The position numbers and the translations under genes are program-made. A stretch of DNA of 64,000 nt from Saccharomycopsis fibuligera x Saccharomycopsis cf. fibuligera (taxonomy: Eukaryota > Ascomycota > Saccharomycetes > Ascoideales > Saccharomycopsidaceae), in assembly GCA_001936135.1 (NCBI GenBank), contig CP012816.1:933501-997500 (forward strand). Direction: 5' to 3'. The notes below the pieces were generated by a model. It searched no databases. It saw only the letters and a program-made list of their open reading frames with translations, and had not been told where the DNA came from. This document shows, in pieces, positions 59,416 through 64,000 of the stretch (position 1 is its first letter; every line of letters begins with the position of its first letter).

Positions 59416-60449
59416 ATGCCTTCAAGTCGTGCTTTGAGTGATGACCAAGTAAGTGTTGTTTTCTTTTTGACAAACCATTGCTGATGGCTTTGTGGAATCG
59501 ATGATTAAAACCACTGGCAATTGGGGTCTTAGCGAAAGGAGAGGAGGACACGGAACTCACATTTGCTGTCTACACTTACTAGCTGTCCCTTTCCCAATAT
59601 CTTGTGCTTGCCTTTGTTGTTTGCCATTGTAGACAACGCCATGACAGACAATAATACTAACGAGCATTCTATAGGTCTCTAGTGAGCTCCGCAAAATGGA
59701 AGCTTTCATCAAAAAAGAGGCTGAAGAAAAAGCCAAAGAAATAAGATTAAAGGTATGTTTTGTTTAGAGCTTCAACTGACATTAATATTGTCATTATTTG
59801 CAATGGAGCTCTTCTACTTTATTTGGTTTTTGTTTTGGTTCAGCCAAGTACTAATTATAGTTATTAGGCGGATGAAGAATACGAGATTGAAAAGTCAAAC
59901 ATTGTTCGCTCTGAAACTTCTTCAATTGACAAATTATACGAAGATAAGTTGAAGAAATCCGAATTGGCTCAACAAATCACCAAATCTACAATTGCCAACA
60001 AGACCAGATTAAAGGTCTTGGCTGAGCGTGAAACCATCTTGAATGAAATCTACGCTGATGCGGAAACTGAGTTGAAGAAAAAAATCAAAAACGAAAAGAC
60101 CTACAAAGATATTCTTGCTAAATTAATTGAAGAAGGGTTATACACTATATTAGAATCCAAGGTTTATTTGAGGATAAGAAAAGCTGATGAGAAACTCGTT
60201 ACTGATATTTTACCTCAAGTTGCTGAAACATTTGAAAAAACTGCTCAATTTAAAGTCGACATTTCCATCAAGAAAAACGATTATTTGGAAGACAATGCCG
60301 TTGGAGGTGCTATTATTGTTAATGAAACAGGTAAAATCGAAGTTAATAACACTTTGGAAGAAAGATTGCAATTGTTGGCTGAAACTGCTTTGCCATCTAT
60401 AAGATTGGAGCTTTTTGGGCCATCTAAAACAAGAAGATTTTTTGAATAA
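59416..60449 (+). CDS. VMA4: V-ATPase V1 subunit E, three exons
   Basis: Subunit E of the peripheral stalk of the vacuolar proton ATPase. Exon 1 is 59416-59448 (MPSSRALSDDQ), exon 2 is 59675-59752 (VSSELRKMEAFIKKEAEEKA...), exon 3 is 59868-60449 (ADEEYEIEKSNIVRSE...). Intron 1 (59449-59674, 226 nt) has donor GTAAGT, branch TACTAAC at 59655-59661 and acceptor TATAG. Intron 2 (59753-59867, 115 nt) has donor GTATGT, branch-like TACTAAT and acceptor TTATTAG. Joined, the protein has 230 residues (S. cerevisiae Vma4 233) and restores the conserved N-terminal helix KEAEEKAKEIRLKADEEYEIEK. The C-terminal domain has EVNNTLEERLQLLAETALP and ends GPSKTRRFFE. Without splicing only the last 166 residues would be read. 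Confidence 0.96.
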
Positions 60450-60870
60450 GCCTACGAAAGATTTAACTTTTTCTTTTCTTTAATGTATTAAAAAGGCTCA
60501 TTCTTTTTTTCTAACACATTAACTTTAATCTATTCTAATCTAGTTTAAAATCATCCCATAATCTTGTTAAATTGTTTTGGTTTCGATAGTTACCTCTCTT
60601 ATTTCGGCAGTTCCAGTTTCATTATGTTTATTGTCCCCTTTTTTACTTCGTTCTTTTTTATTTATTTATTTATTTTTTATTTTTTTATTTTTTTATTTTT
60701 TCATCCAAGTAATTCTATCTCATAATGTTTCCTCAATGCTGTATCAAAAGTATAAAATAACAAGGAGACAAACCGTTTTTTTTAAAAATCAGGACGTCAA
60801 ACCAAGAATTCTTAATCTCAAGGTTTCTGGTGTTTTCATATGTAGGTGTGTTAGTAACTATGGCGTAGCT

Positions 60871-60912
60871 GGGCAATGGCAATGGCATCTGCCAATGCCA
60901 TTGCCATTGCCC
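60871..60912. repeat. Perfect inverted repeat, 17-bp arms, 8-nt loop
   Basis: GGGCAATGGCAATGGCA at 60871-60887 and its exact reverse complement TGCCATTGCCATTGCCC at 60896-60912 are separated by TCTGCCAA. Each arm is itself built of a repeated CAATGG hexamer. Confidence 0.95.
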
Positions 60913-61181
60913 ATATCCCAGAAGCGTTCCTATATTACCAGTGTGCACATTGCCGTACACTTCAACGGTGCGACGCAGGACCTGGCTGTCTGCTGCATGT
61001 TACTGTCTGCGCTTAGCCACTGCTGCGGTAGCGTACGTAAGGATATAGTAGTATTAAAAAAATTGTGAAATCATCAAACCCAGGCCGGAATATAAATGAT
61101 GAGTGTGCCGAGTACCAAAGTGAAAAAGACAAGAAAGCTCAAAATGCAAATAAGTATGCAAATTCTATGTCCAACTAACTT

Positions 61182-61234
61182 ACTATCTATCTATCTATCT
61201 ATCTATTTATCTACCTACCTACTTACCTACCTAA
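61182..61234. repeat. (CTAT)n/(CTAC)n tetranucleotide repeat
   Basis: About 13 tetranucleotide units, first CTAT then CTAC with small variations, ending 22 bp from the MRS2-like stop codon. Confidence 0.85.
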
Positions 61235-61255
61235 CAAGCTATCTGATCGAACTGA

Positions 61256-63280
61256 CTACTTCCGATCCTGCCCGTCAACAAGCCATTTCCAAGTCAAAGC
61301 TTTCTGCTTAGCGTCCAATTTGTGTATTCCGTTTTTCTTTCCCTTGGAAAACCTAGGAAATCTGGAAAATCTACTCCTATTGCCTCTGCCGATCCCGAAA
61401 AATGACCATCTGTTGGGCCATCGGCTATTATTAGCGTTACGCAAAAACTTGGCTTTATAGTAATTGAGCCAGTTTAGTGTGTTCTTCTTGGCTGGTGAGC
61501 TACTGTTGTTATTGTGACTGTGATTATGGGTGTAGTGGCCACTGTTTACGTGGCTTGGGCCGCCCAAATTGCCGTGGTTGCTGTCGCGGTGGTTATTATA
61601 TATGCTGTGATGGTTTGTGTGATGAGTTAGAAAATGCAGTGAGTGTGGATGAGAAATTTGCTGCTGCTGCTGCTGCTGCTGCTGGTCGTGTTGCTGGCCG
61701 TGCTGCTGGCCGTGCTGTTGGTCGTGTTGTTGATTGTCATGTTGCTCTTGATATGGCTGGTATTGTTGTTGTGGTTGCTGATATGGACTAATGAAACCTG
61801 CTTTTTGTTTCAAGTATTGTGCGACGGCCCCTGCTGAGTTGCCTATGCCGCTGCTGGAAAAATGGCCACTGCCACTGCCTTTGCCACTTTTGGCAACCAA
61901 TGCCTTGGAGAAAGCATTAGTGGATACGGTCGTCATACTCGCGTATGGGTCGTACACTCCGCTTGGATTGTCGGTCCTGCTCATCAAATCGTCACGAATA
62001 AACCGGTCCACACTGCGATCATTGCCAAGCATCATAGTTAACCGTTGCACTGACCTTAGCTTCTTGAAGTTTATGACCGTGATCCCCACTGCGGACAAGA
62101 TGGACGCACCCACAATAAGCCCGAATCCGACATTCGAATCTTCAATGAAGTTCTTCAAATTCATGCCGTAAAACGCGGGCAAGGTGGTGGCCACGGTGAA
62201 CCCAAGGGTGTAGATGGTGATTTTCAAGTCGTAGAGCATTAGTGAGTTACGGTTTGAGTCTAGGATAATGTTGACGATTTCCTCGGTGGATTTTATATCA
62301 GAGATTAGGGAGTTCGCTTGCTGAACGAACTCGTCGCATTGGTTGTAGTAGTTTTCCAAGAGGATCTCAATCTCACTGAAGTTGAACTCCGAGTCTCCAG
62401 TGTTGAACTCAATGCCGTTGTCCACGTCCCCTAGCTGCTGGATTCTGCTCGACTTGTTGGAAGTGTCGAACAACTGGGTTAGGTACATGCCTTTCAAATC
62501 TTCGTCGGTTTCCAAAAGCTCGTCGAGGACGTTTCTGATCAAAAGGGCCTTCTGGGTGTACGTGGTGAGCGCTTTGGAATGGATGAGCAAGTCGCGAAGC
62601 TTGGAGCGGTCAATTTGGTTTTCTAGTTCAACCAAAATTGACGAGCATATGGAGATATGACGATTCAAGTCGTTCTCCAACACGCTCATCACGTTGATCA
62701 AGATCGTCTCGAGCGCTTTGAATTCAAACGACGTGTTCTGGTTGATGTTTGTTTTCAACTTGTCCTGGAGGTCGTAAATGAACAAGCCGATTTTGCGAAT
62801 CGACGAGGCGTCCGAAGTGTCGAAAATCATAATCCTGTCCTTCATGATGATGGACTTGATGTGGAGCAAGTTCACAAGGATGCAGTTTTTACGCACAGCA
62901 ATGGTGGGGACAATGTCAATGGACGAGTTGTCGATTTTGCGCAAATCCCTGGGGTACAAGTCTAGTTTTTTGAGGAACTCCATCTTGGGGAAATGCTTGG
63001 ACATGCTTTTGATGCTGCCGTCTATATCTATGGTGGTGCAGCTGACGTAGTTGTCGTTTTGGTTTAGCGCTTTTTTGACGTTCGGCTTGAGAACCTTGGG
63101 GGCGCCGCCAAAGTTCACGGTCTCGGTGTGAAGAAGGGCTTTGGGCGCGGCGAGCTGTGCTTGTGGTTGTGGCTGTGGTTGTGGTTGTGGATGCCGTGAA
63201 ATTTGCCATGATGGGCTGCTGCGGAGCCGCGGAAACCGGCATCGCAGCGCTATGTTTCTAGTGGGTATCACTCTGTGCAT
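61256..63280 (-). CDS. MRS2: Mitochondrial inner-membrane Mg2+ channel, CorA/Mrs2 family
   Basis: A 674-residue CorA-type magnesium channel. The N-terminus is basic (MHRVIPTRNIALRCRFPRLR) and fits a mitochondrial presequence, followed by a QPQPQPQ repeat. The matrix domain starts CTTIDIDGSIKSMSKHFPK with LYPRDLRKIDNSS, characteristic of Mrs2/Mfm1. The long helix region (about 250-345) ends LDSNRNSLMLYDLKITIYTL. Two membrane helices enclose the GMN motif (AFYGMNLKNFIED, about 369-381), the selectivity filter. The tail after the second helix is about 265 residues, against roughly 85 in S. cerevisiae Mrs2, and its middle is His/Gln/Asn-rich, so the whole protein is longer than Mrs2 (470) or Mfm1 (413). 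It could be either paralogue. The N-terminal half is GC-rich in codon use. Confidence 0.88.
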   Translation of the reverse strand: MHRVIPTRNIALRCRFPRLRSSPSWQISRHPQPQPQPQPQAQLAAPKALLHTETVNFGGAPKVLKPNVKKALNQNDNYVSCTTIDIDGSIKSMSKHFPKMEFLKKLDLYPRDLRKIDNSSIDIVPTIAVRKNCILVNLLHIKSIIMKDRIMIFDTSDASSIRKIGLFIYDLQDKLKTNINQNTSFEFKALETILINVMSVLENDLNRHISICSSILVELENQIDRSKLRDLLIHSKALTTYTQKALLIRNVLDELLETDEDLKGMYLTQLFDTSNKSSRIQQLGDVDNGIEFNTGDSEFNFSEIEILLENYYNQCDEFVQQANSLISDIKSTEEIVNIILDSNRNSLMLYDLKITIYTLGFTVATTLPAFYGMNLKNFIEDSNVGFGLIVGASILSAVGITVINFKKLRSVQRLTMMLGNDRSVDRFIRDDLMSRTDNPSGVYDPYASMTTVSTNAFSKALVAKSGKGSGSGHFSSSGIGNSAGAVAQYLKQKAGFISPYQQPQQQYQPYQEQHDNQQHDQQHGQQHGQQHDQQQQQQQQQISHPHSLHFLTHHTNHHSIYNNHRDSNHGNLGGPSHVNSGHYTHNHSHNNNSSSPAKKNTLNWLNYYKAKFLRNANNSRWPNRWSFFGIGRGNRSRFSRFPRFSKGKKNGIHKLDAKQKALTWKWLVDGQDRK

Positions 63281-64000
63281 TGTAGGTGTTCATTATCGGA
63301 AGACTCAGGCAGTTCGTCGCGGAGGAGGAGGCGGTGGGGGGCGATGTGTGGTTGCACAGTGAGCGTGCCATATCTGGGCACTAAGTGTCAAATACTCTGG
63401 TGATGGACGGCTTTGATTTTTCGCCTTTCGCCTTTCGCCTTTCGCTTTTCGATTTTCGCTTTTCGATTTTTTTTTTTTGTTTTTGTTTTTCGCCACAGGA
63501 AGCCTGCACCGCCACAGTTGCCCGCACCCGTTGTCAGCGATTACGTAAGCGGGAAAGAATTCCAGTCCCAAACGACAGCACACACAAACACCAACTGCTG
63601 CTCGGTGCAGCGCAGTATAGTGTAGCGCAGCGCGGCGTAGCGTTGGACGTTGTGTAGGACTGGACCGGACTGGACTCCCGGCCGGACCGCGACCGGATCT
63701 CGACTGGTGCCAAGCGCAGTCTCCTCGCACACAGTGCCGGCCAGCGCCACGCTCGCTGCCTGTCTGCTACAGCGTGTGGGTCTTCTGGAGCGCGGCGCTT
63801 TGATGTGGCCGGTGCCAGCACTCCGGCAACAGCGCGCACGTGAGCACCGAGGGCACACAGCCTTCCAGCGCCCATTTCCCGGTGCTTCTCAACAGACAAG
63901 ACTGGCGCCAAGCTGCTGCACTGTCCAGTAGTATCTGGCATCTCGTAAGGTCAGAAGGAGGAGGAGGAGGAGGAGGAGAGGAAGAAGAAGAAGAAGAAGA
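63281..64000. other. GC-rich upstream region of the MRS2-like gene with repeats
   Basis: Contains a (CGCCTTT)/(CGATTTT)-type heptamer series at 63422-63466 followed by T12, and a (GGA)n tract at 63956-63979 running into (GAA)n at 63981-64000 at the window end. GC-rich DNA at 63600-63950 has no recognisable gene on either strand. Confidence 0.5.

Larger units (their letters stand above)
60450..61255. other. Intergenic between convergent VMA4 and MRS2-like genes
   Basis: Contains T/A-rich DNA at 60655-60700, a 17-bp perfect hairpin at 60871-60912 and a CTAT/CTAC repeat. Reading frames across the hairpin have no recognised product. Confidence 0.5.

Noticed and set aside
1-64000. CRISPR arrays, bacterial operons or ribosome binding sites
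   Set aside because: The window is yeast nuclear DNA; the tandem repeats seen are microsatellites or coding repeats without spacers.
1-64000. Deciding CTG codon meaning (Leu versus Ser)
   Set aside because: CTG is rare in the conserved genes and falls mostly at variable positions; the CUG-decoding tRNA is not in the window.

Overview
The window is nuclear DNA of a budding yeast (Saccharomycotina). Nearly every recognisable protein has a close Saccharomyces/Candida relative (RPF1, CYM1, ERV25, GLN1, KTR1, ACH1, SMC1, ISW2, PPX1, VMA4, MRS2). Genes are compact, the few introns are short with GTATGT/GTAAGT/GTACGT donors, and two yeast-type tRNA genes (Ala-AGC and intron-containing Ser-GCT) are present. 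A fungal beta-mannosyltransferase (BMT/GT91 family), absent from S. cerevisiae, points to a Candida- or Pichia-type lineage. I could not decide from the window whether CTG is read as Leu or Ser; CTG is rare in the conserved genes.

Layout. 1-5.5 kb: 3'-truncated RPF1 (ribosome assembly) divergent from CYM1 (mitochondrial presequence protease), then ERV25 (p24 cargo receptor). 5.5-10.5 kb: a GC-rich block with GLN1 (glutamine synthetase, GATA-type promoter) and a KTR1-like Golgi mannosyltransferase. 10.5-20 kb: a gene-poor stretch with two tRNA genes, a possible solo LTR, a heptamer repeat, a CCW12-like GPI wall protein and a decayed wall-protein-like relic. 20-25 kb: two ACH1 genes in tandem, about 97% identical as proteins but with unrelated flanks. 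27-35 kb: an SCS3/FIT-family ER protein, an SLC33-type acetyl-CoA transporter, a retroelement fossil and an unidentified anchored coiled-coil protein. 36-42 kb: FRS2, RPL22 (both intron-containing), PDB1 and a small heat-shock protein with a perfect heat-shock element. 42.9-50.6 kb: SMC1 (with an MCB site) and ISW2. 50.7-55.1 kb: a BMT-family gene flanked on both sides by decayed cysteine-containing coding relics. 55.2-63.3 kb: PPX1, a divergent mitochondrial-carrier-like protein, three-exon VMA4 and an MRS2-like Mg2+ channel with a long His/Gln-rich tail. The end is a repeat-rich upstream region.

The genes do not form one pathway; this is an ordinary yeast gene mix. Themes are mitochondria and acetyl-CoA (CYM1, PDB1, two ACH1, SLC33 homologue, MRS2, carrier), the secretory pathway and cell wall (ERV25, KTR1, GPI protein, BMT, SCS3) and chromosomes (SMC1, ISW2). 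The least explained parts are the cysteine-rich relics around the BMT gene, the patchy homogenisation of the ACH1 pair, a U6-like sequence block near 12.7 kb, and many long poly(A)/poly(T) tracts in intergenic DNA.
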